A stretch of DNA of 64,000 nucleotides from Mucilaginibacter gracilis (GCF_003633615.1 NZ_RBKU01000001.1:5456001-5520000); one strand, 5' to 3'. Shown: positions 8,926 through 17,978, counted from the stretch's first letter. Notes: generated by a model not told the origin, from the letters alone. Translations and numbers: made by a program.

Positions 8926-9504
8926 CTAATTCATATCACTTTTTATTTTTTTGGCTGTTGAGCTGCCTGGAAGATATATTTGTAAACCGAATGATAAATT
9001 CAGATTGCTCTGATAGGCCTGACTGCCAAATCCGACCAGTCCATTATATTTCAACAGTGTTTCCAGGCCTATATTGGGCGTTATAAAGTAGGCAAAACCC
9101 GGTCCTGCACTTAGGTTAAGTCCGTTAGTGTTTCCGCCACCATTACTTACATTGACACCACCAATACCAGCCGTGGCTTCCACAAAAATGCGCCCGTGTT
9201 TAAGTACTGCAACATCCGAACCGGTATAATATCTGCCCAAAGCACCGGCACCATAACTGGTCGTTGTGTTGGAACCCTTGGCGGTCTGGATGCCCAAATT
9301 TACATATCCGCCCAATGCGACATTATCCTGGATAAACCATGCGGCTTTGGGTGTAATGTCAAGGCTAAATATTTTCGGATCATTGAGTCCAAGATTAATG
9401 TTGGCAAAATTGCCGCCAACCATTACGTTGCCTTTTTGTATTTGTGCGCTGGCTAAAAATCCTGTACTTAGGATAGCCACTAAAGTGATGATGATCTTTT
9501 TCAT
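8926..9504 (-). CDS. Outer-membrane beta-barrel protein
   Basis: The 192-residue protein has a signal peptide (MKKIIITLVAILSTGFLASAQ). The mature part has alternating hydrophobic strands with glycine-rich turns (KGNVMVGGNFANINLGL, LSAGPGFAYFITPNIGLE) and closes with LNLSFGLQIYL, as in small outer-membrane beta-barrel proteins of Bacteroidota. The ligand is unknown. It lies 41 nt after the aldo/keto reductase gene and has no promoter repeat of its own, so it is probably the second gene of the P5 transcript. Confidence 0.82.
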   Translation of the reverse strand: MKKIIITLVAILSTGFLASAQIQKGNVMVGGNFANINLGLNDPKIFSLDITPKAAWFIQDNVALGGYVNLGIQTAKGSNTTTSYGAGALGRYYTGSDVAVLKHGRIFVEATAGIGGVNVSNGGGNTNGLNLSAGPGFAYFITPNIGLETLLKYNGLVGFGSQAYQSNLNLSFGLQIYLPGSSTAKKIKSDMN

Positions 9505-9545
9505 TTTAAATTGATTGTAGAAGTGAATTATTTGGGTGGATATGT

Positions 9546-10622
9546 TTAATGCCGTTCGGCATCATTTGCCGGCGTCATCGGTGTAATTTGTGATGGTATG
9601 CCATTAACCGTCGTACCGGCTTGAGAGAGATTAATTGTATTGCCAAGGAAATCGTATGGGAAATTCAGTGTTGGTTTTGAGATCTCATCCAAACGCTTTA
9701 TCGCCGACTCCGGTAGTTTAAGATCCATTGATTTAACATTTGATTCCAGTTGCTCCAGCGTCCTGGCACCCAATAAGGTCGCGCTTACACCACTTTTTTG
9801 CTGAACCCAGGCCAATGCGACAATAGCCGGCTTCGTATCCAGCTCTTTTGCAATTTTGACCACTTCATCAATAATGGCATACTGATGATCTGTCACTTTC
9901 CCTATAAAATAAGATCTGACACCAGACATCGGCGTGGCTTTAGTAAACTTCCCGCTTAAAAGTCCGCTTTTGAGCGGGCTCCAGGGGATGATACCCATGC
10001 CCAGTTCTGCTGCCATTTCAACGTGTTCACCTTCTATCGTTCTTTCCAATAAGGAGTATTCCAACTGAAGGGCTATTATTGGTGCCCAGTTATTCGCCTT
10101 CGCCATAACCTGTGCCTGCGCAGCCTTCCATGCGGGTACATCTGAAAACCCGATGTATCTTATTTTCCCTTCACGGACCAGGTCATTTAATGCGCTCATG
10201 GTTTCTTCAATAGGCGTTAATCTATCCCAGGCATGCAGCCAGTACAGATCAATATAGTCCGTCTGCAGCCGGCGTAACGATTCATGGCACTGATCGAAAA
10301 TAGCTTTTCGTCCGGCTCCTCCCCCGTTCGGGTCGCCTGCATAAAGATTGCCCATGAATTTGGATGCAATAACTACCCGGTTTCTTTTCGCTTTTTCCTT
10401 CGCGAAATAGTCGCCAATGATTTTTTCGGAATGGCCTTTGGTGTAAATGTTGGCCGTATCGATAAAATTGCCTCCGAGTTCCAGGTATTTAGATAATACC
10501 TGATCTGATTGTTTAGCATCGCTGCCAAAGCCGGTTTCCTCACCGAAAGTCATGGCGCCCATGACAAGGCGGCTAACACGAAGACCCGAATGACCGAGCG
10601 TTACAAATGAATTTAGTGACAT
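9546..10622 (-). CDS. Aldo/keto reductase
   Basis: The 358-residue protein is an NADPH-dependent TIM-barrel oxidoreductase. The expected sequence is visible: GEETGFGSD, FIDTANIYTKGHSE (catalytic Asp and Tyr), the lysine in VIASKFMG, and the His in YIDLYWLHAWD. Later segments IGFSDVPAW and PWSPLKSGLLSGKF are typical of YajO/Tas-type reductases. It may reduce reactive aldehydes, matching the island's redox theme. A tail of about 30 residues (NGIPSQITPMTPAND) follows the usual family end. Promoter P5 lies about 90 nt upstream. Confidence 0.92.
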   Translation of the reverse strand: MSLNSFVTLGHSGLRVSRLVMGAMTFGEETGFGSDAKQSDQVLSKYLELGGNFIDTANIYTKGHSEKIIGDYFAKEKAKRNRVVIASKFMGNLYAGDPNGGGAGRKAIFDQCHESLRRLQTDYIDLYWLHAWDRLTPIEETMSALNDLVREGKIRYIGFSDVPAWKAAQAQVMAKANNWAPIIALQLEYSLLERTIEGEHVEMAAELGMGIIPWSPLKSGLLSGKFTKATPMSGVRSYFIGKVTDHQYAIIDEVVKIAKELDTKPAIVALAWVQQKSGVSATLLGARTLEQLESNVKSMDLKLPESAIKRLDEISKPTLNFPYDFLGNTINLSQAGTTVNGIPSQITPMTPANDAERH

Positions 10623-10709
10623 GTTTTTCCGTTTTATAGATATTTAAATGATAGACTGTTTTAAGATTTAACGGCATCCCTGAATGCTTCCTGCAATAAC
10701 TTGTTGATA

Positions 10710-10773
10710 CAAAACTGCTTACTTTTAACAGCTGGGGTATTATGTAATTCTTTCAATTAATTACATCATTCAC
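10710..10773 (-). promoter_or_regulatory. Island regulon promoter P5
   Basis: On the minus strand ATGTAA (complement of 10761-10766) and ACATAA (complement of 10740-10745) are 21 bp apart. CAGTTTTG (complement of 10710-10717) follows in register. It drives the aldo/keto reductase and the beta-barrel gene, back to back with P6. Confidence 0.72.
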
Positions 10774-10792
10774 ACATCAACAGGATACGACA

Positions 10793-10860
10793 ATGTGTGA
10801 ATGATGTAAGCTATAAACAGATTTGTGTAATGCTCGAGGAACCACAACTCGCCATTTTTA
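10793..10860 (+). promoter_or_regulatory. Island regulon promoter P6
   Basis: ATGTAA at 10804-10809 and GTGTAA at 10825-10830 are 21 bp apart; CATTTTTA lies at 10853-10860. The start codon of the TolC gene is at 10870, so the predicted leader is only a few bases. Confidence 0.75.
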
Positions 10861-10869
10861 CAGCTTATT

Positions 10870-12180
10870 ATGCGTCAGCTCATTGTGGTTATATTAGTTG
10901 GTTTTTGCCTGCCTGCAGGTGCACAGGGCAAGATCTCTTTCCGAACGGTAGATGAGGCATTTATCTACGCGGATGCACACAGCAGTGTGTTTAAAAACGC
11001 CACACAGGAAAATATTCTTTCCAAATACCAAACACTGGCAGCAAAACTGAGCACATGGAATTTAAAAAGTGATGCTAATTTCTCTGCCACGGATAACACT
11101 AAATTAGGGACTACTTTTATACCGGCTGAAATATTCGGCGGGCCGGCAGGGACTTTTCAAAAGGTAACTTTTGGCCAGCAATATGTGAGTAACCTTAATA
11201 TTAACCCGCAAATAGACCTGCTGAATTTAGGCGCTGAAGCTAAAGTTAAAACTGCCCGGGCTAATGAACAGCTGATTCACTTTAGCCATCTCATCTCCAG
11301 AAAAAGCCTTTATGAAAATCTTGCCGCCGCTTTTCTTAATGCTGTCTCCTGTGAAAGGCAGATAACGGTTACCCAAAACAGTTTATTAAATGCCGATACG
11401 TTGACGAACATCATGAAAAATAAGCTTAACGAAGGGGTTGCGCGGTCACAGGATGTCAATAACGCAATTGCCAATTCGCTTTCCGTAACAGACAAGCTGC
11501 AGCAATTGCAAGTGCAATTGTTGGAACAGTATAATACCATCAAATTACTTTGCGATATTGACAGCGATACTGATTTGCAAATACAGGACAAAGGGCTGGC
11601 ATTAGTTAATAATGATGATATACCTGAAGCCTATGGCGACCTGCTCCAAAATCAGCAGCAATGGCAAAAAAACTACCAGGAGGCTGATTTACGGGCTGTT
11701 TTAAGATCGTTTTTACCAACGGTCACCTTGTTCAGCAGCTTTGCCTTGCAACAGAATACAACAAAGCGTTTTTTTGATAACAGCCAATGGTTTGCCAGTA
11801 ATTATATAGGATTGCGGGTCACCCTGCCACTTGTCCCTGATGTCAGTAAGCTCACCGCGGTAAAAAATGCGCGTATTAATATCATTATAGCAGGTAATAA
11901 CCTGGAGCATGCCCGGATACAGGATAAGATTAATAATAACCAACTGCGGCTGGAGTATCAAAAGTCGCTGGGCAGTTACCGTTTGGCTTTGCAAATCGAG
12001 GCCTTGAAAAAGGACAGCTATCTTAAAAATCTCAACATCTACAAAGAAGGAATTTTATCTGCGACCGATCTGCTCAACTCCTTAAACGACTGGTTTACCG
12101 CAGGCATTAACACAGCGACACAATATGCAGCATGTGCTTATGCCTATACTAATATTCATATCAGCAATACACTCAAATGA
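10870..12180 (+). CDS. TolC-family outer-membrane efflux protein
   Basis: The 436-residue protein has a signal peptide ending PAGAQG and two long helical/coiled repeats with beta-strand segments, as in TolC-family channels (for example SKYQTLAAKLSTWNLKSDAN early and ATDLLNSLNDWFTAG late). It would form the outer-membrane tunnel of the exporter made with the next three genes: adaptor, FtsX-like permease and ATPase. Sequence conservation is low in this family, so the call rests on length, helix pattern and operon context. It is first in the P6 transcript. Confidence 0.8.
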   Translation: MRQLIVVILVGFCLPAGAQGKISFRTVDEAFIYADAHSSVFKNATQENILSKYQTLAAKLSTWNLKSDANFSATDNTKLGTTFIPAEIFGGPAGTFQKVTFGQQYVSNLNINPQIDLLNLGAEAKVKTARANEQLIHFSHLISRKSLYENLAAAFLNAVSCERQITVTQNSLLNADTLTNIMKNKLNEGVARSQDVNNAIANSLSVTDKLQQLQVQLLEQYNTIKLLCDIDSDTDLQIQDKGLALVNNDDIPEAYGDLLQNQQQWQKNYQEADLRAVLRSFLPTVTLFSSFALQQNTTKRFFDNSQWFASNYIGLRVTLPLVPDVSKLTAVKNARINIIIAGNNLEHARIQDKINNNQLRLEYQKSLGSYRLALQIEALKKDSYLKNLNIYKEGILSATDLLNSLNDWFTAGINTATQYAACAYAYTNIHISNTLK

Positions 12181-12218
12181 AAATACACTTTTATACCCTA
12201 ACGGTTTGATATCATATC

Positions 12219-13313
12219 ATGAAAAGATACTTTCATTTCTTTATCATTAGCATAGCAATAAACGCCGTTTCTTGTAAACAGATGGTCGAGCAAATCCGCC
12301 CGGTCAGAAAAGACCTCGTAGAAATGGTATTTGCTTCAGGCGTACTGGAAGCAGACGGAGAGAACAGGCTCACTGCTCAGACCGACGGTTTCATTGTAAG
12401 CATAGATTTTAATGAAGGTGATGAGGTTATGCCCGGGGAACTGCTTGCTGTGATCGATAATGGTCAGAACCTGGCAAATGCAAGCAGTGCGCGAGTATTG
12501 AGCAGCATCGCTCAACAAAACACGCTGCCTTCGGCACCTGCCTTATTACAGATCAAAGCTAACATAGCTGCCGCCGAGGCAAAGCTGAAGTTAGACCAAT
12601 TGCAGGCTGGCCGTTATAAAAGGCTTTATACCGCTAACAGTGTTTCTCAGCTGGAATATGAAAATACAGTTTTAACCGCAACAACCTCTAATGCGGCTTT
12701 AGCTGCTTTGCGACAGCAATATAACAGCATGCAAATAACCGCGCAGCAACAGGCGGTTACTCAGCGGTCCATTGCCAATGTAAATACCATCGTAAAAGAT
12801 CAGAATCAGGTGAGGGCGATAATCCGGGGCAGGGTTTATGAAAAGCAGAAGCAATTAGGTGATTATGTACGCAAGGGCGATGTAATAGCTGTTGTCGCGA
12901 GCCAAAAACTGATCTACGCAAAATTAAGCGTGGATGAAAGCAATATGGCCAGTTTGAAAACAGGCCAGACGGTTATTGTTAAACTCAATACCAATAAGCA
13001 TAAAACCTATAAAGCGGTGTTACACGAAATACTGCCGTCTTTTGATACCGGAACACAATCGTTTTTAGTTAAGGCTTATTTTACAGACAGCCTTGATTTT
13101 CGAATAGCCGGTACACAATTAGAGGCCAATATCATAACCGGTGAGAAGAAAAACGCATTGGTTATACCCCGTAACTATTTATCATACGGAGATAAGGTGA
13201 CGCTAAAAGATAAAAAAGTAGTCCAGGTCAAAACAGGCATTGTTTCATCAGAATGGGTGGAAATATTGGGCGGTATTAATGAGCAGGATATATTAATTCT
13301 GGACAACAAATAA
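12219..13313 (+). CDS. Periplasmic adaptor (HlyD/RND-MFP family) lipoprotein
   Basis: The 364-residue protein has a lipobox NAVSC (Cys about residue 19), a biotinyl-lipoyl-like first half (TDGFIVSIDFNEGDEVMPGELLAVID), a coiled-coil hairpin (about residues 105-190) and a second lipoyl half (IRGRVYEKQKQLGDYVRKGD), then a beta-barrel domain. It should bridge the TolC-like channel and the inner-membrane permease. It lies 38 nt after tolC and 5 nt before the permease gene, which supports one operon. Confidence 0.87.
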   Translation: MKRYFHFFIISIAINAVSCKQMVEQIRPVRKDLVEMVFASGVLEADGENRLTAQTDGFIVSIDFNEGDEVMPGELLAVIDNGQNLANASSARVLSSIAQQNTLPSAPALLQIKANIAAAEAKLKLDQLQAGRYKRLYTANSVSQLEYENTVLTATTSNAALAALRQQYNSMQITAQQQAVTQRSIANVNTIVKDQNQVRAIIRGRVYEKQKQLGDYVRKGDVIAVVASQKLIYAKLSVDESNMASLKTGQTVIVKLNTNKHKTYKAVLHEILPSFDTGTQSFLVKAYFTDSLDFRIAGTQLEANIITGEKKNALVIPRNYLSYGDKVTLKDKKVVQVKTGIVSSEWVEILGGINEQDILILDNK

Positions 13314-13318
13314 CAGCC

Positions 13319-14563
13319 ATGAAATACAACCACCATATTGATTCGGAAATATCATTTACCTATATCGTCAATCAAAAAAAACTAACCCTGGTTGCGGCAT
13401 TGGGTGTGACGATAGGCATAGCTGTTTATATTTTCATGAGTTCGATGACAGCCGGTTTCTCCAGGTCAACAGATGCTTCGATATTCAAAACCACCCCGCA
13501 TATCCGGATCTATAAAGACGACGAAATAAGCAGGTCATTGATTAGTAATGACAAAACCGGCAAACAGTTAGCCATCATCGTAAACCCCAGGGTTATACCG
13601 CAAAGCGACAAAATAATCAACCCGGATCAGATCGTCTCTTTATTGAAACAGCAACCGCACGTAAGCGTTGTTAGCCCTCAGGTAACCGTAACAGTGTTTT
13701 ATAACAATGGGCAATCGCTGATCAATGGAATTGCCTCCGGGGTGAATATTGAAGACGCGGACAAGATGTTTAATATTCAGTCTACCGTTGTTGAAGGGAA
13801 TATGACTGATTTGAATACCATTCCCAATGGTATATTGCTCGGTTCAGGAATTGCCGATAAAATGAATGTTAAAACAGGCGATAATATCACGCTTACCTCA
13901 TCCAGAAATGTAATCAAGGTAATGAAGGTTGCCGGTATTTTTCAGACCAAAAATTCCGGTGTGGATAAAACGAAATCTTATATCGGTATCAGCGCGGCCA
14001 GGCAGTTACTTAAACAAAGCCCGACCTACGTGAGTGACATCAATGTGGATGTAACTGATTTTAACAGCGCACCTTTCTACGCGGTCCAATTCTCCAAACT
14101 TACAGGCTACCGGGCTGAAGACTGGCAATCTGCTAATCAAACACTGGTAGCCGGATCAGCTATGCGGGAGATCGTGATCACCGGTATATCTTTATCCATT
14201 CTTTTGGTTGCGGGTTTTGGTATTTACAATATATTGAACATGACTATCAGTCAAAAGATCAACGATATCGCGATACTGAAAGCAATGGGTTTCCGTGGGC
14301 GCGATGTTATCCGAATATTTGTACTTCAGGCATTTACAATAGGTATGATCGGCTTATTGATGGGGTGCTTATTATCCTGGCTTTTTGTTTGGGAACTATC
14401 CAAAACCTATATCGGCGGCGATATAGGCTATTTCCCTATTGGGTTTGAACCGGCCGTTTACCTGAGAAGCATAATGCTTGGAATGGGTATAACCCTGTTA
14501 GCCGGATTGATCCCTGCGATGAAAGCCGCAAACGTTGACCCAGTATCCATCTTTAGAAAATAA
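13319..14563 (+). CDS. FtsX/MacB-type ABC transporter permease
   Basis: The 414-residue protein has the four-helix layout of FtsX-like permeases: one N-terminal helix (KKLTLVAALGVTIGIAVYIFMSS), a periplasmic domain of about 240 residues, then three helices in the last 130 residues (ISILLVAGFGIYNILN and AFTIGMIGLLMGCLLSWLF among them). It ends with the typical LIPAMKAANVDPVSIFRK. It pairs with the ATPase encoded 16 nt downstream. Such DevC/MacB exporters move lipids, glycolipids or peptides; the substrate is not known. Confidence 0.88.
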   Translation: MKYNHHIDSEISFTYIVNQKKLTLVAALGVTIGIAVYIFMSSMTAGFSRSTDASIFKTTPHIRIYKDDEISRSLISNDKTGKQLAIIVNPRVIPQSDKIINPDQIVSLLKQQPHVSVVSPQVTVTVFYNNGQSLINGIASGVNIEDADKMFNIQSTVVEGNMTDLNTIPNGILLGSGIADKMNVKTGDNITLTSSRNVIKVMKVAGIFQTKNSGVDKTKSYIGISAARQLLKQSPTYVSDINVDVTDFNSAPFYAVQFSKLTGYRAEDWQSANQTLVAGSAMREIVITGISLSILLVAGFGIYNILNMTISQKINDIAILKAMGFRGRDVIRIFVLQAFTIGMIGLLMGCLLSWLFVWELSKTYIGGDIGYFPIGFEPAVYLRSIMLGMGITLLAGLIPAMKAANVDPVSIFRK

Positions 14564-14578
14564 CGTTAACCCCATCCA

Positions 14579-15262
14579 ATGGCAGCCGAACCGATATTGC
14601 AAGCCGATAAAATAGAGAAGTATTTTTACGACCCGGTAAAATTCAAAGTGTTAAACGATATTTCATTCACCATCAACAAGGGTGAATTTGCCACTTTGAT
14701 CGGGAAGTCAGGCTGCGGTAAATCTACCTTGCTTTATATTCTTTCTACCATGGATACAAATTATGAAGGGATACTTAAGATAGAAGATAAGCTCATTACC
14801 GGACAGGATAAAGATGATCTGGCTATTTTACGGAACGAAAAAATAGGGTTCGTGTTTCAGTTTCATTACCTGTTGCCCGAGTTTAGCTGCCTCAAAAACG
14901 TGATGATACCTGCCTTAAAGCTCGGGATGCTGTCAAGAAAGGAGATAGAAGAAAAAGCCTATGCTAAGCTAACGTTATTGGGGTTGAAAGATCAGGCCCT
15001 GAAACCATCTTCCAAGTTATCGGGCGGCCAGCAGCAGCGGGTAGCGATAGCCCGCGCGTTGATCAATGATCCGCTCATTATCATGGGAGATGAGCCGACA
15101 GGGAACCTGGATTCCAAAAATTCAGCGATCGTATTTGAAACTTTCCAGCAACTGGCACATGAGCTTGGCCAAACGATCATCGTTGTTACGCATGACAATG
15201 ACTTTGCTGAAAATTCAGACCGGGTGATCGAGATGATCGACGGAACAATACTTGGAAAATAA
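14579..15262 (+). CDS. ABC transporter ATP-binding protein (LolD/DevA type)
   Basis: The 227-residue ATPase has Walker A GKSGCGKST (near residue 42), Q-loop FVFQFHYLLPEFS, signature LSGGQQQRVAIARAL and Walker B LIIMGDEPTGNLDSKNS, with the switch histidine in VVTHDND. Size and motifs match the LolD/MacB-type subfamily, which powers FtsX-like permeases. It is the last gene of the P6 transcript, and the next unit starts at P7 shortly after. Confidence 0.93.
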   Translation: MAAEPILQADKIEKYFYDPVKFKVLNDISFTINKGEFATLIGKSGCGKSTLLYILSTMDTNYEGILKIEDKLITGQDKDDLAILRNEKIGFVFQFHYLLPEFSCLKNVMIPALKLGMLSRKEIEEKAYAKLTLLGLKDQALKPSSKLSGGQQQRVAIARALINDPLIIMGDEPTGNLDSKNSAIVFETFQQLAHELGQTIIVVTHDNDFAENSDRVIEMIDGTILGK

Positions 15263-15303
15263 AGAATCACGCTATTCAGCAATGTTATTCTTCCCCCTCT
15301 CAA

Positions 15304-15371
15304 ATGTGTGAATCATGTAAGCTATTTGTAAGATTATGTAATACCTAAACACTTTTAAAAGGCAATCTTTA
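15304..15371 (+). promoter_or_regulatory. Island regulon promoter P7
   Basis: ATGTAA at 15315-15320 (in TGTGTGAATCATGTAA) and ATGTAA at 15336-15341 are 21 bp apart. AATCTTTA lies at 15364-15371 in the same register as the other -7-like boxes. It drives the longest unit, 15,416-22,235. Confidence 0.74.
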
Positions 15372-15415
15372 ACTATCAATAGTTTAAGTTTTAATTCGCT
15401 TTTTTTCCGGCAAAT

Positions 15416-15715
15416 ATGAAGATCACATTAAATGAAACGCAGACAGGTACGATACTAGAGCTTGAGGTTTACAAAGTAGACACACCTACCGGAGAAGGAT
15501 GGTCTGTTTTGACGCCGCAGGGCAGAAAAGTTGTAATCAAGTTTAGAGACGGCAACTGGCATGCTGAGGATGATCACAGTATTACTCAGGAATTCTGGCA
15601 AATGGTCGGTGAAGAAATTAGCCGAACACTTGACGAAAACCTGCTGGCTACAATAGGTCCCCCCTCTAATCCGCGACCGAAGAGAACCCGCATCCTAAAA
15701 TATTTAATGGTTTAA
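15416..15715 (+). CDS. Small hypothetical protein, island family member 1 of 3 here
   Basis: The 99-residue protein has no known domain. Its layout is beta strands (ELEVYKVDTPTGEGWSVLTP, KVVIKF), then the turn FRDGNW, then a helix EFWQMVGEEISRTLDEN. The same layout recurs in the next two genes and at 664. It is the first gene after P7, with a leader of about 40 nt. A basic tail (PRPKRTRILKY) closes it. Function is unknown. Confidence 0.65.
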   Translation: MKITLNETQTGTILELEVYKVDTPTGEGWSVLTPQGRKVVIKFRDGNWHAEDDHSITQEFWQMVGEEISRTLDENLLATIGPPSNPRPKRTRILKYLMV

Positions 15716-15733
15716 CAGCTTATTTGTCCGAAA

Positions 15734-16009
15734 ATGTCAGGGTTTGAAATCAATATACAGGTTTATAATATGCCATTAAGTGTGATCGTAACCCCTATAG
15801 ACAGCAAGTTCTGCCGGTTTAAAGTGGAAACCGTAAGAGGTAAAGCGCAGCCAATGATTTTAACCTACCGGCCTGATTGTTCATGGATAGTGGAACAGGC
15901 CAGTATGAAGTTTTTTACGCTTGCATACGTAGGGAAATTGGGTGCCTTGATCAAAAATAAAAAACCCGAATGGTTTCTTATGAATAAGCTAAAAGAAGAC
16001 CTACCATGA
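15734..16009 (+). CDS. Small hypothetical protein, island family member 2
   Basis: The 91-residue protein starts 18 nt after the previous gene and overlaps the next by 4 nt (ATGA), indicating translational coupling. It shows beta strands (INIQVYNMPLSVIVTP, CRFKVETV), the turn YRPDCSW, then a helix ending YVGKLGALIKNK. This matches the layout of its neighbours. No domain, signal or membrane segment is recognised. Confidence 0.65.
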   Translation: MSGFEINIQVYNMPLSVIVTPIDSKFCRFKVETVRGKAQPMILTYRPDCSWIVEQASMKFFTLAYVGKLGALIKNKKPEWFLMNKLKEDLP

Positions 16010-16257
16010 GTTACGAGATCATTCAAACAGGCGAAACTGAAGTTTTCAAGCTTCTGCACGTTACGTCAACCCGCTTCAGGAAATGGATAGTATGGCGCGT
16101 TCAATTTCACGATGGCAAGGAAACTTTCCTATACAGATGTGATAACGAATGGATGCAGTGGAGCAAAACCCACCTGGATAAGCCGGTATTAAAAGCCGTA
16201 GCAGATTGCATTGAAAACACATCCATCAGAAATCAACTCAAATCAATATTTGCTTAA
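16006..16257 (+). CDS. Small hypothetical protein, island family member 3
   Basis: The 83-residue protein overlaps its upstream neighbour by ATGA. It has strands FKLLHVTSTRFRKWIVWRVQ and ETFLYR, the turn YRCDNEW, then a helix VLKAVADCIEN; the last part closely parallels the AAIENQ end of the protein at 664. Similarity among these proteins was judged by eye only. It precedes the MDR oxidoreductase gene by 16 nt. Confidence 0.65.
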   Translation: MSYEIIQTGETEVFKLLHVTSTRFRKWIVWRVQFHDGKETFLYRCDNEWMQWSKTHLDKPVLKAVADCIENTSIRNQLKSIFA

Positions 16258-16273
16258 AATAATTATAAAGACT

Positions 16274-17269
16274 ATGAACAAAGTGATCGTTTTATATAAA
16301 AGACCGGTGGGGAAAGCAGAGCTCGGTGATTTCAAGACTAACATCGAAGAAATGCCGACAGCCGATGATGGTGAGGTGTTGCTGAAAACAATTTATGTTT
16401 CGGTTGATCCCTACCTGCGTGGAAGAATGAATGACGCGGAGTCGTATATTCCACCATTTGAATTAAACAAACCATTACAGTCGGGTATCATCGCTGAGGT
16501 CGTCGATTCCAACAACACGTTATTTAAAATAGGCGATTTTGTTCTGGGAAACTTGGAGTGGAAAGAATACCAGGTATCTGACGGGAAAGGGCTGCGGATC
16601 ATACCGAACGATCCCGCCTACTTAACGGCCTACCTGGGCGTTTTGGGCATGACCGGCCTTACGGCCTATTTAGGGCTTACGCAGATAGGCTTACCAAAAC
16701 CGGGCGAAACCTTAGTTGTTTCGGGTGCGGCTGGTGCCGTAGGCAGTATTGTTGGGCAGGTAGGTAAACTGCTGGGATGCCGGGTTGTTGGTATCACAGG
16801 CTCGGATGAAAAGGTGCAATTGCTCAAATCAAAATTCCATTTTGATGAAGCCATTAACTATAAAAATACGGTGGATCTGACCCGGTCCATTAATGCAGCG
16901 TGCCCAAATGGGGTTGATATTTATTTTGACAATGTTGGTGGCAAAATATCAGACGATGTTTTGAACAACATCAATAAACACGCGCGTATCCCCTTATGCG
17001 GCGCAATTTCGCTCTACAATGATGCGACTCCGGTATTGGGCCCGTATATCCAGCCCGTCCTGGTCAAAAAGAGCGCACTCATCCAGGGATTCATTGTTAG
17101 TGATTTTGCTGCTCAGTTTCCTGAGGCAACCAGGCAATTAACGGAATGGTTAATGGCGGGTAAACTCACTTATCACGAAACCATTTACAAAGGATTTGAT
17201 CATATCCCGCAGGCCTTCATGGGGTTGTTTGAAGGAAGCAATGAAGGGAAAATGGTTGTAAAAATTTGA
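16274..17269 (+). CDS. NADP-dependent MDR oxidoreductase (prostaglandin/leukotriene reductase type)
   Basis: The ATG at 16,274 gives 331 residues starting MNKVIVLYKRPVG. An upstream in-frame start at 16,211 would overlap the previous gene and add an atypical N-terminus. No zinc ligands are present. The nucleotide fold is VSGAAGAVGSIVGQVGKLLG, and DPYLRGRMND is typical of the PTGR/YncB (CurA) group, which reduces alpha,beta-unsaturated aldehydes and ketones. This suits a detoxification role alongside the DJ-1 and aldo/keto reductase genes. Confidence 0.9.
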   Translation: MNKVIVLYKRPVGKAELGDFKTNIEEMPTADDGEVLLKTIYVSVDPYLRGRMNDAESYIPPFELNKPLQSGIIAEVVDSNNTLFKIGDFVLGNLEWKEYQVSDGKGLRIIPNDPAYLTAYLGVLGMTGLTAYLGLTQIGLPKPGETLVVSGAAGAVGSIVGQVGKLLGCRVVGITGSDEKVQLLKSKFHFDEAINYKNTVDLTRSINAACPNGVDIYFDNVGGKISDDVLNNINKHARIPLCGAISLYNDATPVLGPYIQPVLVKKSALIQGFIVSDFAAQFPEATRQLTEWLMAGKLTYHETIYKGFDHIPQAFMGLFEGSNEGKMVVKI

Positions 17270-17294
17270 TTCTGTAAAACTATAAAATTCAATT

Positions 17295-17978
17295 ATGAAA
17301 GTATTAATGGTATTGACCTCCCATAGTGAATTGGGGAAAACCGGTAAGAAAACCGGCTTCTGGATAGAAGAGTTTGCAGCACCTTACTATGTACTGGCAG
17401 ATGCCGGGGCAGAAATAACGCTTGCATCGCCTAAAGGCGGCCAGCCGCCTATCGATCCCAAAAGCGAAAGTCCGGATGCACAAACGGCGGCTACGCAAAG
17501 ATTTGACAGCGACAAGGACCTTAAAGATAAATTAGGTCATACACTTCCGTTAAATACCGTAAACGAAATGCATTATGATGCCGTATTCTATCCCGGCGGG
17601 CATGGGCCTTTGTGGGATCTGGCCAACGATAGTGCTTCTATCAAACTAATAGAAGATTTTTATGCGCACCACAAGCCCGTTGCTTTTGTTTGCCATGCGC
17701 CGGGCGTATTAATGAAAGTTAAATTACCGGATGGCAGGCCTTTGGTAAAAGGTAAAGCCGTAACCGGGTTCTCCAACACAGAAGAAGAAGCTGTTCAGTT
17801 AACCGATATTGTTCCCTTCCTGGTAGAAGATGAATTGAAAAAATTAGGCGGCCTGTATAGTAAAGGGCCAGACTGGGGTTCCTATGTGAGGCAAGACGGC
17901 TTGTTGATCACCGGCCAAAACCCGGCATCCTCGGAACAAGCCGCTAAATTATTATTAAAATCTTTAGCTAAAAAATAA
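17295..17978 (+). CDS. DJ-1/PfpI family protein (Hsp31/glyoxalase III-like)
   Basis: The 227-residue protein has the class-I amidotransferase-like fold. The nucleophile elbow is AFVCHAPGVL (Cys near residue 134). The upstream FYPGGHGPLWDL carries the partner region and the conserved acidic residue is in FWIEEFAAPYYV. This set matches the Hsp31-like/glyoxalase III subgroup, which converts methylglyoxal to lactate or acts as a holding chaperone. It lies 25 nt after the MDR gene and 8 nt before the phosphorylase-like gene, so it belongs to the P7 transcript. Confidence 0.9.
   Translation: MKVLMVLTSHSELGKTGKKTGFWIEEFAAPYYVLADAGAEITLASPKGGQPPIDPKSESPDAQTAATQRFDSDKDLKDKLGHTLPLNTVNEMHYDAVFYPGGHGPLWDLANDSASIKLIEDFYAHHKPVAFVCHAPGVLMKVKLPDGRPLVKGKAVTGFSNTEEEAVQLTDIVPFLVEDELKKLGGLYSKGPDWGSYVRQDGLLITGQNPASSEQAAKLLLKSLAKK

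Noticed and set aside
16211..16273. Longer start for the MDR oxidoreductase
   Set aside because: It overlaps the previous gene by 47 nt and adds residues unlike the family; the ATG at 16,274 gives the standard beginning.
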